Made by a program: the position numbers and the translations under genes. Below, piece by piece: positions 10,306 through 19,841 of a DNA stretch of 64,000 nt. This stretch comes from Corynebacterium meitnerae. Lineage in GTDB: Bacteria > Actinomycetota > Actinomycetes > Mycobacteriales > Mycobacteriaceae. The stretch covers positions 62,001-126,000 of the forward strand of contig NZ_JAKMUS010000006.1 in assembly GCF_027570075.1 (NCBI RefSeq), given 5' to 3'. The notes under the pieces are model-generated. The model made no database searches, was not told the DNA's origin, and saw nothing but the letters and a program-made list of their open reading frames with translations. The number at the start of each line of letters is the position of its first letter. Position 1 is the stretch's first letter.

Positions 10306-10605
10306 CTAGTTTGTGGCGACCTTGACGCGGCGCAGTGCGGCCTGGCGCTCGGACTCGCTCATGCCGCCCCAGATGCCGTACGGCTCAGCGACAGCAAGGG
10401 CGTGGGCACGGCATTGCTCGAGGACAGGGCACGAAAAGCAGATGGCTTTCGCGCGATTCTCGCGGTTTGCGCGGGCGCGTCCACGTTCCCCGTCAGGGTG
10501 GTAGAAGACCTCAGACGCCTCGCCCCGGCATGCGCCATGAAGTTGCCAATCCCAGAAATCCGCATTCGGGCCGGGAAGCTGCTGAGTCATGGAAATCGCA
10601 GGCAT
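10306..10605 (-). CDS. whiB3: WhiB-family iron-sulfur regulator (WhiB3 / WhcB type)
   Basis: WhiB proteins hold a redox-sensitive [4Fe-4S] cluster and act with the housekeeping sigma factor. Four cysteines are in the right places: GACRGE, then CFSCPVLEQC. GIWGGMSESE, the turn that contacts sigma, and the basic tail LRRVKVATN follow. QLPGPNADFWDWQLHG matches the WhiB3 N-terminus, and the groEL-whiB3-sigD order is that of C. glutamicum whcB and mycobacterial whiB3. The best start is ATG 10605: GGAG is 6 nt upstream, whereas it abuts the ATG at 10611. Confidence 0.93.
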   Translation of the reverse strand: MPAISMTQQLPGPNADFWDWQLHGACRGEASEVFYHPDGERGRARANRENRAKAICFSCPVLEQCRAHALAVAEPYGIWGGMSESERQAALRRVKVATN

Positions 10606-10908
10606 GTACATCTCCGTGTGTGAAGTCGAACGTTGTCCCGCGCAGTGTGCCGGTCGATGGTGAACAATGGGTTTCTGCCAGGTTTCACCCAGTTAGATGT
10701 GAGCGGGGGCACGACAATTCGGCCACGCTGACATGCGGATATGTTTGGAAGTAAAACATTGGTGAATTGTTGGTGACGTCTTCGTAATAACCCTGGCGAC
10801 AGGGTGTGGGAGGTTTAGGGGGATCGCAGCCTTGCAGCGTAAGCTATTGCCGATGCAGGCATCTTGCGCCTGCCCCTGCCCGCTGCACGAGTAATAAGGA
10901 GAGACGTC
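10606..10908. other. Divergent promoter region between whiB3 and sigD
   Basis: About 300 bp without a gene separate the two divergent regulators. Visible here are AT-rich stretches around 10740-10800, including CGTAATAAC, and an AAGGAG ribosome-binding site at 10896-10901 for sigD. I could not fix the individual promoters. Confidence 0.6.
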
Positions 10909-11475
10909 GTGGCCACATCCGACTCTGACGTCCGTCTCGCTGAACTCGTCCCTTTGGCGCAGGAAGGGGATAGTGGGGCGCTGCAGGAGATCATCAAGAT
11001 CGTGCACCCGATGGTGCTGCGGTATGCCCGTGCGCGAATTAATTCGAGCCGCACCCCAACGGCGGAGGATGTTGCCCAGGAAATCTGCCTGGCGGTAGCC
11101 ACGAGTGTGGAGAAGTACCAAGACACCGGCAAGCCATTCATGGCGTTCGTGTATGGCATTGCTTTCAACAAGGTTGCGGACGCACACCGGGCGCTGGCAC
11201 GCGATAAAACGAGCCCTACCGACGAAGTCCCTGACCAGGAATTTTCCGGCGCTACCCCCGAAGATGCGGCGATGGTAACAGCGGGAAGTAACAGAGTGAG
11301 GGCTTTGCTCGATCTTCTAAGTGATAAGGCAAGAGAGATTGTCGTCCTGCGAGTGTTTGTCGGGTTGTCTGCTGAGGAAACAGCGGAGATCGTCGGCAGT
11401 ACCGCGGGCGCAGTCCGCGTAGCGCAACACAGGGCGCTTGCCACACTCCGGCAGGCGCTCGAAGAGGAAGTTTAG
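10909..11475 (+). CDS. sigD: RNA polymerase sigma factor SigD (ECF family)
   Basis: SigD is the extracytoplasmic-function sigma factor that in corynebacteria controls mycomembrane and cell-envelope genes. Region 2 runs from LVPLAQEGDSGALQEII through TAEDVAQEICLAVAT to FMAFVYGIAFNKVADAHR; region 4 has LLDLLSDKAREIVVLRVFVGLSAEETAEIV and the helix GAVRVAQHRALATLRQAL. The length is 188 residues from GTG 10909, which has AAGGAG 8 nt upstream. The anti-sigma gene follows 12 bp later. Confidence 0.94.
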   Translation: MATSDSDVRLAELVPLAQEGDSGALQEIIKIVHPMVLRYARARINSSRTPTAEDVAQEICLAVATSVEKYQDTGKPFMAFVYGIAFNKVADAHRALARDKTSPTDEVPDQEFSGATPEDAAMVTAGSNRVRALLDLLSDKAREIVVLRVFVGLSAEETAEIVGSTAGAVRVAQHRALATLRQALEEEV

Positions 11476-11487
11476 GGAGGGTAGTCA

Positions 11488-12264
11488 ATGGAACCAACGT
11501 CGATGTCCGGCCGTCATCGCCGCCATGATGAGCAGGATGTTCTGGCAGATGATGCCTTCCTGACTTCGCTGTCGCGCGGTATTGATCCGTCGGATGGTGC
11601 CGATGAGCTCGCATCGCTGCTGTTGGGTCTGCGGGATGAGGTGGAAGCGCCCATGCCGGACGCCCCGCTTGTCGACGAAGCGGTGGCCCCCGTCGCTCCC
11701 GTCACCTCCCTCGCTGAGCGTCGCGCGGCCAAGGATGCGCGCCGATTCCGGACGAGCCCGTGGATGGCTGGTCTGGTTGGCGCTGCCGCCGCCACCGTTG
11801 CTGTTGTTGGCACCGGCGCTGCCCTGTACAACGCAACCCCGGACTCCGCTTTGTGGGGGCCGTCCCAGGCTGTCTTCGGTGAGCGTCAGAATGTTGTTGA
11901 GCTGGCTACCAAGCTCGACGAGATTGAGAACATGACCGAAAGTGGCAATCTGGCTGGCGCCAAGCAGATGATTGATCAGCTGCGTGAGTCCATGAAGCTT
12001 GAGCGCGGCACCGCAGCGCCGTCTGCGCCGCGTGAGACCGTTGTGGTCACACCTGAGCCGGAGCAGCCCGCACCGCCGGTGCCGGCTACGGTCACCGTGA
12101 CGGCAGAGCCGACGACTGTGACCGTGGTGGTGACGGAGCAGCCGAGCGGAACCACGACCACCGGTACCCCTACGGCGTCGTCGAGCACCCGTCAGAGTTC
12201 ACCGGCAGCGCCGACGACCACGATTAGCTTGGCGCCGGGTGAGTCGGAGCAGTCTTCGCAGTAA
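11488..12264 (+). CDS. rsdA: Anti-sigma-D factor RsdA
   Basis: RsdA holds SigD inactive at the membrane. The 258-residue protein has a cytoplasmic N-terminus with DDAFLTSLSRG and DELASLLLGLRDEVEAP (the sigma-binding part in the family), one membrane helix (WMAGLVGAAAATVAVVGTGA, about residues 92-111) and an outer region that ends in about 75 residues rich in Thr, Pro, Ser and Val. That low-complexity tail would sit in or across the wall. The gene lies directly after sigD with a GGAGG site before its ATG. Confidence 0.92.
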   Translation: MEPTSMSGRHRRHDEQDVLADDAFLTSLSRGIDPSDGADELASLLLGLRDEVEAPMPDAPLVDEAVAPVAPVTSLAERRAAKDARRFRTSPWMAGLVGAAAATVAVVGTGAALYNATPDSALWGPSQAVFGERQNVVELATKLDEIENMTESGNLAGAKQMIDQLRESMKLERGTAAPSAPRETVVVTPEPEQPAPPVPATVTVTAEPTTVTVVVTEQPSGTTTTGTPTASSSTRQSSPAAPTTTISLAPGESEQSSQ

Positions 12265-12273
12265 TAAAGGGAT

Positions 12274-12645
12274 CTACCGCGCGTCGAGGCCGTCCAAGTA
12301 GCCCAGCGCGTAATCCCAGGGCACATAGGCCTGGAAATTTGGCTGGGCGCTCGGCTCATGCACTGGGGGGAGCTCGCCGTTCAGGATGGCGACCATGTTG
12401 TTGATCATGATGTCCCAGTCATAGAAGTGCATTTCTTCGCAGTCCTCGCAGAGGAACGTGATGCCGAGGATGCCGCGAGGCTCAAGAACAAGTTTGAACT
12501 CGCGGGTCTGGGCGAGATCGCGGAGGACAGCTTCGCGCTCCTCTGGGGTGAGGGGCTGGGGAACCTCGTCGTCCTCGATGAAGGACGCCGGGTCGTTGGG
12601 GTCGTCGGCGAACGGGTCACGAGGCATCATCGAGTCGAAGAACAT
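12274..12645 (-). CDS. DUF5319 family protein
   Basis: The 123-residue acidic protein has the family's conserved features: DPFADDPNDPA, PLTPEEREAVLRDLAQ, EPRGILGITFLCEDCEEMHFYDWD and VPWDYALGYLDGL. CxxC-like CEDC could bind a metal, but no function is established. It is found in the same place, between rsdA and guaB, in related corynebacteria and mycobacteria. It runs convergently with rsdA, with only 9 bp between the stops. Internal ATGs at codons 6 and 7 are alternative starts. Confidence 0.85.
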   Translation of the reverse strand: MFFDSMMPRDPFADDPNDPASFIEDDEVPQPLTPEEREAVLRDLAQTREFKLVLEPRGILGITFLCEDCEEMHFYDWDIMINNMVAILNGELPPVHEPSAQPNFQAYVPWDYALGYLDGLDAR

Positions 12646-12670
12646 GCCCCCAGCCTAGGCAAGGCTCTAA

Positions 12671-14320
<1,650 letters not shown>

Positions 14321-14323
14321 TAG

Positions 14324-15538
14324 ATGCGCGACTACGTTGAAATTGGCATTGGCCGCGAGGCGCGTCGTGCGTACGGCCTGAACGCGATCAATATTGTTCC
14401 TTCGCGCCGCACGCGCTCCTCGAAGGATGTTGATCTGCGCTGGCATATCGACGCATACACCTTCGACCTCCCCCTCGTCTCCCACCCGACGGACGCTCTG
14501 GCCAGCCCCGAATTTGTCATTGAGATGGGCAAGCAGGGCGGCCTCGGCGTGATCAACGCTGAGGGCCTGTGGGGCCGCCACGCGGACCTGGATGCGTCGA
14601 TCAAGAAGGTCATCGAGCCGATCCTGTTCGCTGACCAGGACGTGCATGGCTTCCGTCAGCCGGGCGTGGCGGAGCTGCAGGAGCTGCACTCGGCGCCAAT
14701 TGACACTGATCTGTTGTCTGAGCGCATTGCTCAGGTGCGTGACTCTGGCGTGACCGTGGCTGTTCGTGTGAGCCCGCAGAACGCTCGCGAGCTGGCGCCG
14801 ATTGTGGTGAAGGCTGGTGCGGAGATGCTGTTCATCCATGGTGAGAACATCTCCGCCGAGCATGTCCAGGAGGGTGGGGAGCCGCTGAACCTGAAGGAGT
14901 TCATTGGTTCCCTCGAGGTGCCTGTCATTGCCGGTGGTGTGTCGGATTACACCACTGCACTGCACCTGATGCGCGCTGGTGCGACCGGCATCATCGTGGG
15001 ACAGGGCTCCACCACCTCGCCGCTGGCGCTGGGTATTGATTCCAACCTGGCTACCCAGATCGCCGATGTTGCGGCGGCGCGCCGTGAGTACCTCGACGAG
15101 ACTGAGGGCCGCTACGTCCACGTGATCGCCGATGGTGACATTGACACTAGCGGTGAAATCGCCCGCGCCGTTGCCTGTGGTGCGGATGCGGTCATGTTGG
15201 GGCAGCCGCTCGCTGCTGCGGCCGAGGCTGCTGGACACGGCTTCTACTGGCAGTCTCAGAGCGCGCACCCGCGCTTCCCGCGCGGCCTGATCACTCAGAC
15301 CGAGTACGGCTACGGCTGGGTTGAGGCAGGTCTGGCGAGTGATGGTGGCGCATCCCGCGAGGACATCATTGCCGCGAGCGGTGCTGATCGTCCGAGCCTG
15401 GAGACCGTGCTGCATGGTCCGTCCACGAGCACGTGGGGTGGCTACAACCTCGTCGGTGGTTTGCGCCGTGCGATGGCGAAGTGTGGCTACACGGACATCA
15501 AGAGCTTCCAGAAGGTGAGTATCACCGTCTCGCAGTAG
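14324..15538 (+). CDS. guaB3: GuaB3 family IMP dehydrogenase-related protein
   Basis: A TIM-barrel relative of IMP dehydrogenase without CBS domains (404 residues). It opens DYVEIGIGREARRAYGLN and shows SHPTDALASPEFVIEMGKQGGLGVINAEG, VIAGGVSDYTTALHLMRAGATGIIVG and GADAVMLGQPLAAAAEA. Actinobacteria carry it directly after guaB. Published work on the GuaB3 family suggests a GMP reductase rather than an IMP dehydrogenase, so it may run the reverse step next to guaB. That activity is family knowledge and not shown here. Confidence 0.9.
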   Translation: MRDYVEIGIGREARRAYGLNAINIVPSRRTRSSKDVDLRWHIDAYTFDLPLVSHPTDALASPEFVIEMGKQGGLGVINAEGLWGRHADLDASIKKVIEPILFADQDVHGFRQPGVAELQELHSAPIDTDLLSERIAQVRDSGVTVAVRVSPQNARELAPIVVKAGAEMLFIHGENISAEHVQEGGEPLNLKEFIGSLEVPVIAGGVSDYTTALHLMRAGATGIIVGQGSTTSPLALGIDSNLATQIADVAAARREYLDETEGRYVHVIADGDIDTSGEIARAVACGADAVMLGQPLAAAAEAAGHGFYWQSQSAHPRFPRGLITQTEYGYGWVEAGLASDGGASREDIIAASGADRPSLETVLHGPSTSTWGGYNLVGGLRRAMAKCGYTDIKSFQKVSITVSQ

Positions 15539-15559
15539 TTTTCCGCGCTCCTTCTACGG

Positions 15560-15590
15560 CCGCCTGGTGGGTTTTCCGCCGGGCGGTTTT
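15560..15590 (+). terminator. Rho-independent terminator of guaB-guaB3
   Basis: CCGCCTGG (15560-15567) pairs with CCGGGCGG (15579-15586) with one wobble, and TTTT follows. It lies 21 bp after the guaB3 stop and its end abuts the promoter region of the mnt operon. Confidence 0.85.
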
Positions 15591-15591
15591 C

Positions 15592-15627
15592 TTTGGTTTG
15601 GCTTACCTTCGTCAAGCGGTGTAGTCT
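15592..15627 (+). promoter_or_regulatory. Candidate mntA promoter with DtxR-family-like box
   Basis: TTTGGTTTGGCTTACCTTC (15592-15610) matches the DtxR consensus at 14 of 19 positions. It covers a possible -35 (TTGGCT, 15598-15603); 18 nt on is a possible -10 (TAGTCT, 15622-15627). A metal-dependent repressor bound here would block transcription of the transporter. Which DtxR-family protein binds is open. Confidence 0.5.
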
Positions 15628-15637
15628 TACGAAAATA

Positions 15638-15659
15638 AAAGTACGGCAAGACGTACTTT
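15638..15659. promoter_or_regulatory. Perfect inverted repeat in the mntA leader, candidate operator
   Basis: The arms AAAGTACG (15638-15645) and CGTACTTT (15652-15659) are perfect, with a 6-nt spacer. The repeat lies about 11 nt downstream of the proposed -10 and 36 bp before mntA, a place suited to a repressor such as the DtxR-family protein encoded at the other end of the cluster. Confidence 0.55.
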
Positions 15660-15695
15660 AGAAACTGCAATGACGGAATGTCGTTCTGATGGGAG

Positions 15696-16619
15696 ATGAA
15701 AATGGCTATAGCACGGAGATTCGCAGCGTTTGCGGCAGCGGCAATGCTGCTGGTGGGTTGTGCACCGGCGGAGGAGGAGGCTACGGGGAAGGCCTCGGGG
15801 AAGCCGACGGTGTTGACCACCTTCACGGTCATCCAGGACATCGCGCAGAATGTGGCGGGGGAGCACCTCACGGTTGAGTCCCTGACCAAGCCGGGCGCTG
15901 AAATCCACGGCTACGAGCCGACCCCGGCGGATATTCGCCGCGCGACCAACGCGGACCTCATCCTGGATAATGGCCTGAATCTGGAGAACTGGTTCTCACA
16001 GTTCGTGGAGGACAGCGACGCACCGCACGTTACCGTGACGGAGGGCATCACCCCGATCGACATCACCGAGGACGAAGGCGCCGGCCTGCCCAACCCGCAC
16101 GCGTGGATGAGCCCGCTTGAGGTGAAGACCTACGTGGACAACATGGTCAAGGCATTCTCCGAGCTTGCCCCGGAGCACGCCGCAGACTTTGAGAGCAACG
16201 GCGAGAACTACAAGAATCAGCTCCAGGAGGTCCACGACGGCATGGTGGAGGAGCTGTCCCAGCTGCCGGAGAAGCGCCGTGCGCTGGTGACTTGTGAAGG
16301 TGCGTTTTCCTACATGGCGCGTGATGCTGGGTTGGAGGAGCGCTTCATTTGGGCGGTGAACTCCGAGAACGAGGCGACTCCGCAGCAGATTTCCCGCGCT
16401 ATCGAGTTCGTGAAGGAAAACGACGTCCCGGCGGTCTTCTGTGAGTCCACTGTTTCGGATGCACCGATGCAGCGCGTGGTCGAGGCCACCAACGCAACCT
16501 ACGGTGGCACGCTCTACGTGGACTCGCTCTCGGAAGAGGGTGGCCCGGTGCCGACCTACCTCGACCTGATCAAGCACGACGCAGACGTGATCACCAAGGC
16601 TCTGACAGGAAAGAAGTAG
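15696..16619 (+). CDS. mntA: Manganese/zinc-type ABC transporter substrate-binding lipoprotein
   Basis: A cluster A-I solute-binding protein that catches Mn2+ or Zn2+ outside the membrane. The signal peptide ends in the lipobox LLVGC, so the mature protein starts at a lipid-modified cysteine (residue 22). The metal ligands of the family are in place: H in EIHGYEPTP, H in NPHAWMSP, E in TCEGAFSYMA and D in YVDSLSEEGGP. There is no His-rich loop of the kind seen in many zinc-specific ZnuA proteins, which favours manganese. The length is 307 residues. ATPase and permease genes follow. Confidence 0.9.
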   Translation: MKMAIARRFAAFAAAAMLLVGCAPAEEEATGKASGKPTVLTTFTVIQDIAQNVAGEHLTVESLTKPGAEIHGYEPTPADIRRATNADLILDNGLNLENWFSQFVEDSDAPHVTVTEGITPIDITEDEGAGLPNPHAWMSPLEVKTYVDNMVKAFSELAPEHAADFESNGENYKNQLQEVHDGMVEELSQLPEKRRALVTCEGAFSYMARDAGLEERFIWAVNSENEATPQQISRAIEFVKENDVPAVFCESTVSDAPMQRVVEATNATYGGTLYVDSLSEEGGPVPTYLDLIKHDADVITKALTGKK

Positions 16620-16623
16620 TGCA

Positions 16624-17364
16624 ATGAGCCAGCAGGGTACAGCAGCAATCTCGGTGCGTGATGTCACCGTCCACTATGGGAGCGTGCTTGCTCTCGACGG
16701 CGTCACCCTGGACATCGCGCCGGGGCGCGTGTGCGGGCTCGTCGGGATGAATGGCTCCGGTAAATCGACGCTGTTCAAAACGATCATGGGCCATATCCGG
16801 CCTGACGTGGGCACCGTGGCCATCAACGGCCAGGACCCCGCTGCTTCACGACGTTCCGGCGTCCTCGGCTACGTCCCCCAACGCGAAGCAGTGGACTGGG
16901 ACTTCCCGGTCAGTGTCCGCGACGTGGTCATGATGGGCCGCTACGGCCAGATGGGTTTTACCCGCCGACCACACCGCAAAGACATGGAAGCGGTGGAGCA
17001 CGCGCTGGAACGCGTGGAGCTCACCGAATTCGCCGACCGCCAGATCGGGCAACTGTCCGGTGGCCAGCGCAAACGGGCATTCGTCGCCCGGTGTATTGCG
17101 CAGGGGGCGGAGATTATGTTGTTGGATGAGCCGTTTGCGGGCGTCGATAAGCGAAGCGAAGCAACGATGACCCGGCTCTTCCGTGAGATGGCGGCGAGCG
17201 GATCCACGATCTTCGTGTCTACCCATGATCTGCCCGCGCTGCCTGACCTGGCGGATGAGGCGCTCCTGCTGTACCGCCGCGTGCTCGTGCATGGGCAGCC
17301 CGCGGAAGTCCTGAAACCAGAGAACCTCGCTGCCGCTTTCGGCCTGGATGTGATGAACCAATGA
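16624..17364 (+). CDS. mntB: Metal ABC transporter ATP-binding protein
   Basis: The ATPase of the importer. Walker A is GMNGSGKST, the Q-loop is in GYVPQREAVDWDFP, the signature LSGGQRKRAFVARC, Walker B is MLLDEPFAGVD and the switch histidine is in FVSTHDL. The phrase REAVDWDFPVSV is typical of metal-uptake ATPases. The gene starts 4 bp after mntA and overlaps the permease by 4 bp. Confidence 0.92.
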   Translation: MSQQGTAAISVRDVTVHYGSVLALDGVTLDIAPGRVCGLVGMNGSGKSTLFKTIMGHIRPDVGTVAINGQDPAASRRSGVLGYVPQREAVDWDFPVSVRDVVMMGRYGQMGFTRRPHRKDMEAVEHALERVELTEFADRQIGQLSGGQRKRAFVARCIAQGAEIMLLDEPFAGVDKRSEATMTRLFREMAASGSTIFVSTHDLPALPDLADEALLLYRRVLVHGQPAEVLKPENLAAAFGLDVMNQ

Positions 17365-18275
17365 TGTCTTTCCTCCTTGACCCCTTTGCCTACGACTTCA
17401 TGACGCGAGCCCTCGCCACCAGCCTCATCGCGTCGGTGGTGTGTGCTGTGTTGTCGTGCTGGCTCGTGCTCATCGGCTGGTCACTCATGGGCGACGCGGT
17501 ATCCCACGCAGTCTTCCCCGGCGTGGTGGTGGCATACCTGCTCGGCGCGCCTTTTGCTGTGGGGGCCGTGATCTTCGGCTTCCTCGCGGTCGGCTTGATC
17601 GGCGTGGTGCGCGACACGAGCCGCCTGAAAGAAGACGCCGCGATCGGCATCGTCTTCACCACGCTGTTCGCGTTCGGCCTTGTGCTCATCTCGGTGACGC
17701 CATCGCACACCGACCTGAACCACATCATCTTCGGCAACCTGCTCGGTGTGTCCAAAGCTGACCTCGCGCAAATCCTCGTGCTGGGTGCCATCACGCTAGC
17801 GATCCTCCTGCTCAAGCGACGCGACTTCACTCTGTTTGCCTTCGACCCGATCCACGCTCACGCGATCGGGCTGCGCCCGAAAATGATCGGTGCGGTGCTG
17901 CTCGCGCTGCTGGCGTTGACATGCGTGGTTGGGCTGCAGGCCGTCGGTGTCATCCTCGTGGTGGCCATGCTGATCATCCCCGGCGCGACCGCCTACCTGC
18001 TGACTAACACGTTCAGCCACATGCTGATCATCGCGCCGGTTATGGCGGCGGGATGCTCTGTGGTTGGCTTGTACGCCAGCTACTACCTGGATGCGTCGCC
18101 GGGCGGGCTCATCGTCGTGGCGCAGGGCGTGGTGTTCCTACTGGTGTATCTGTTTAGTCCGAGCCAGGGCATCATCACGAAGCTGATGAGGAAGAAGCCT
18201 GTCTACGCCGAAGTAGGGGAGGCTGTGGAGACGAACAACGCATCCGTAGCGATGTTGCCCAGCGGCACGGCCTGA
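17361..18275 (+). CDS. mntC: Metal ABC transporter permease
   Basis: An ABC-3 family permease of 304 residues with about eight membrane helices. It carries GDAVSHAVFPGVVVAYLLG, the conserved metal-path segment, and DPIHAHAIGL in the cytoplasmic loop before the coupling region. It overlaps mntB by 4 bp. Its last 73 bp overlap the coding end of the DtxR-family gene on the other strand; the hydrophilic tail after about residue 280 (MRKKPVYAEVGEAVETN) is the part that overlaps, so it may be a late extension. Confidence 0.9.
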   Translation: MMSFLLDPFAYDFMTRALATSLIASVVCAVLSCWLVLIGWSLMGDAVSHAVFPGVVVAYLLGAPFAVGAVIFGFLAVGLIGVVRDTSRLKEDAAIGIVFTTLFAFGLVLISVTPSHTDLNHIIFGNLLGVSKADLAQILVLGAITLAILLLKRRDFTLFAFDPIHAHAIGLRPKMIGAVLLALLALTCVVGLQAVGVILVVAMLIIPGATAYLLTNTFSHMLIIAPVMAAGCSVVGLYASYYLDASPGGLIVVAQGVVFLLVYLFSPSQGIITKLMRKKPVYAEVGEAVETNNASVAMLPSGTA

Positions 18276-18913
18276 GAAGCCTTATCGACGGTCACCTCCA
18301 GCGCCTCCGAGAACGGCGCACCTTCCGTGACCGTCAGGACGGCGCCGACGACGATGCCGTTTTCCTCGAAGTGCTTGAGCAGCTCCGGGTCCGAGTCCGA
18401 AATCCTTTCGACGGTGACCCGGAGTTTTTCTGTGCCCTTTTCCATGGCCGCGGCCATGTCCGTGAGGCTGCGGGCATCCAACGCGGGGACGGTACCGTCC
18501 GCGGCAGGGATGGGATCTCCGTGCGGGTCGCGCTCCGGGTGGCCCAGGAACTCGTCGAGCCGAGCGACGAAGAAATCGGAGACCGCGTGCTCCATGTTCT
18601 CGGCCTCGTCGTGGACCTGGTCCCAGGTGTAGCCGAGGGCGTCCACCAAGAACGTCTCGATGAGCCGGTGGCGCCTGATCATGGCCACGGCGTAGGTGCG
18701 GCCCTCGTCCGTCAGCTCCACGGAGCCGTACGGTGCGTGGGAAATCAACCCCTGCGAACCTAGCTTGCGCATCGCGTCAGACACCGAGGATATGCGCAAA
18801 CCCGTCTGCCGGGAGATCAACGTTGCGGTGACGGGTTCAGCCGACCATTCCGTGAGACTCCAGATCACCTTTAGGTAGTTCTGGGTCGAGGTAGACAGGT
18901 CGTTTACGGACAT
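18203..18913 (-). CDS. mntR: DtxR-family metal-dependent regulator (MntR type)
   Basis: A metal-sensing repressor, most likely of the adjacent transporter. The N-terminal winged helix (TSTQNYLKVIWSLTEWSAEP, then SDAMRKLGSQGLISH) is followed by the dimerisation and metal-binding helices (RRHRLIETFLVDALGYTWDQVHDEAENMEHAVSD, with H, E and H ligands) and a C-terminal FeoA/SH3-like domain. I chose ATG 18913 (MSVNDLSTSTQ, 236 residues) over a GTG three codons earlier. The gene converges on mntC and overlaps it by 73 bp. It could also be a second DtxR paralog that senses iron; the neighbourhood argues for manganese. Confidence 0.88.
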   Translation of the reverse strand: MSVNDLSTSTQNYLKVIWSLTEWSAEPVTATLISRQTGLRISSVSDAMRKLGSQGLISHAPYGSVELTDEGRTYAVAMIRRHRLIETFLVDALGYTWDQVHDEAENMEHAVSDFFVARLDEFLGHPERDPHGDPIPAADGTVPALDARSLTDMAAAMEKGTEKLRVTVERISDSDPELLKHFEENGIVVGAVLTVTEGAPFSEALEVTVDKASQAVPLGNIATDALFVSTASPTSA

Positions 18914-18923
18914 AGGAATCACT

Positions 18924-19799
18924 CTACACGGGTTGAGCTCTTTTCTTACCGCGTCCTTGCATTGCCTGAATGACCGCGGCTGCGATCACCAGAAGGATCG
19001 CCGTGAACTTCATTTCCGAGATGTGCTCCGACAGCAGCAGCCAGCCGAAGAATGCGGCGATGGCGGGCTCGAGGGCGAGGAAGATGGCGAAGGTGTTGGG
19101 GGTGAGGCGTCGTAAAGCAATAAGCTCCAGCGAGTACGGCACGAGCGACGCAAGAACCGCGGTGCCCAGCGCGATGCCGAAGAGGTGGGTGTCCGACATG
19201 ATGGTCAGCGAACCCTGCCAGCCGAGCGGCATGAGGGCCAGGCCACCGATGAACAGAGCCACCGCGAGACCACCCTGGCCAGGCACCGAACTGCCCGCGC
19301 GCTTGGATGCAAGAATGTACAGCGCCCAGAACACACCCGCTGTCAGCGTGAACGCAACACCAACCGGGTCGAGTGGGTAGCCGTTGTAGGAATTGATGCC
19401 CAGCAGCAGCATGCCGGTGAGCGCAAGGGCCACGCAGATCGCGTCGCGCACGGAGCGCGACAACAACGCGGCGAGAGTCAGCGGGCCGAGGAACTCGATG
19501 GTCACTGCGGTGCCGAGGGGGATCCGCTCGATCGCTGTGTAGAAACAGCCGTTCATGAACCCCATGGTCAACCCAAACGAGATCACGGCGCGCCACTGAT
19601 CCGAAGTCCAAGCCCAAAAGCGCGGACGGCTTGCCACGAGAAGGATCACCGCCGCGAGAAGCAGGCGCAACGATGCCGTTGCCCAACTGCCGGCGTGCGG
19701 GAACAACTCAACCGCCAGGGCCGCCCCAAGCTGCAGCGAAATGCACGAGCCGATGATGCACGCAACGCCAAGCGGTGAGGTTGGAGAAGGAGCGGTCAT
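18924..19799 (-). CDS. EamA-family transporter (RhtA-like)
   Basis: A 291-residue membrane protein of the drug/metabolite superfamily with ten predicted helices in two five-helix halves. The segments [22 protein letters not shown] and [33 protein letters not shown] resemble RhtA, a threonine/homoserine exporter. The short basic end [10 protein letters not shown] is cytoplasmic. The substrate cannot be told from sequence. It lies 10 bp upstream of mntR on the same strand, so the two may be cotranscribed. Confidence 0.85.
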   Translation of the reverse strand: MTAPSPTSPLGVACIIGSCISLQLGAALAVELFPHAGSWATASLRLLLAAVILLVASRPRFWAWTSDQWRAVISFGLTMGFMNGCFYTAIERIPLGTAVTIEFLGPLTLAALLSRSVRDAICVALALTGMLLLGINSYNGYPLDPVGVAFTLTAGVFWALYILASKRAGSSVPGQGGLAVALFIGGLALMPLGWQGSLTIMSDTHLFGIALGTAVLASLVPYSLELIALRRLTPNTFAIFLALEPAIAAFFGWLLLSEHISEMKFTAILLVIAAAVIQAMQGRGKKRAQPV

Positions 19800-19841
19800 G
19801 GCGGTTCAGTCTATTCAGGCCATGCGTTAAACTTTGAATCC

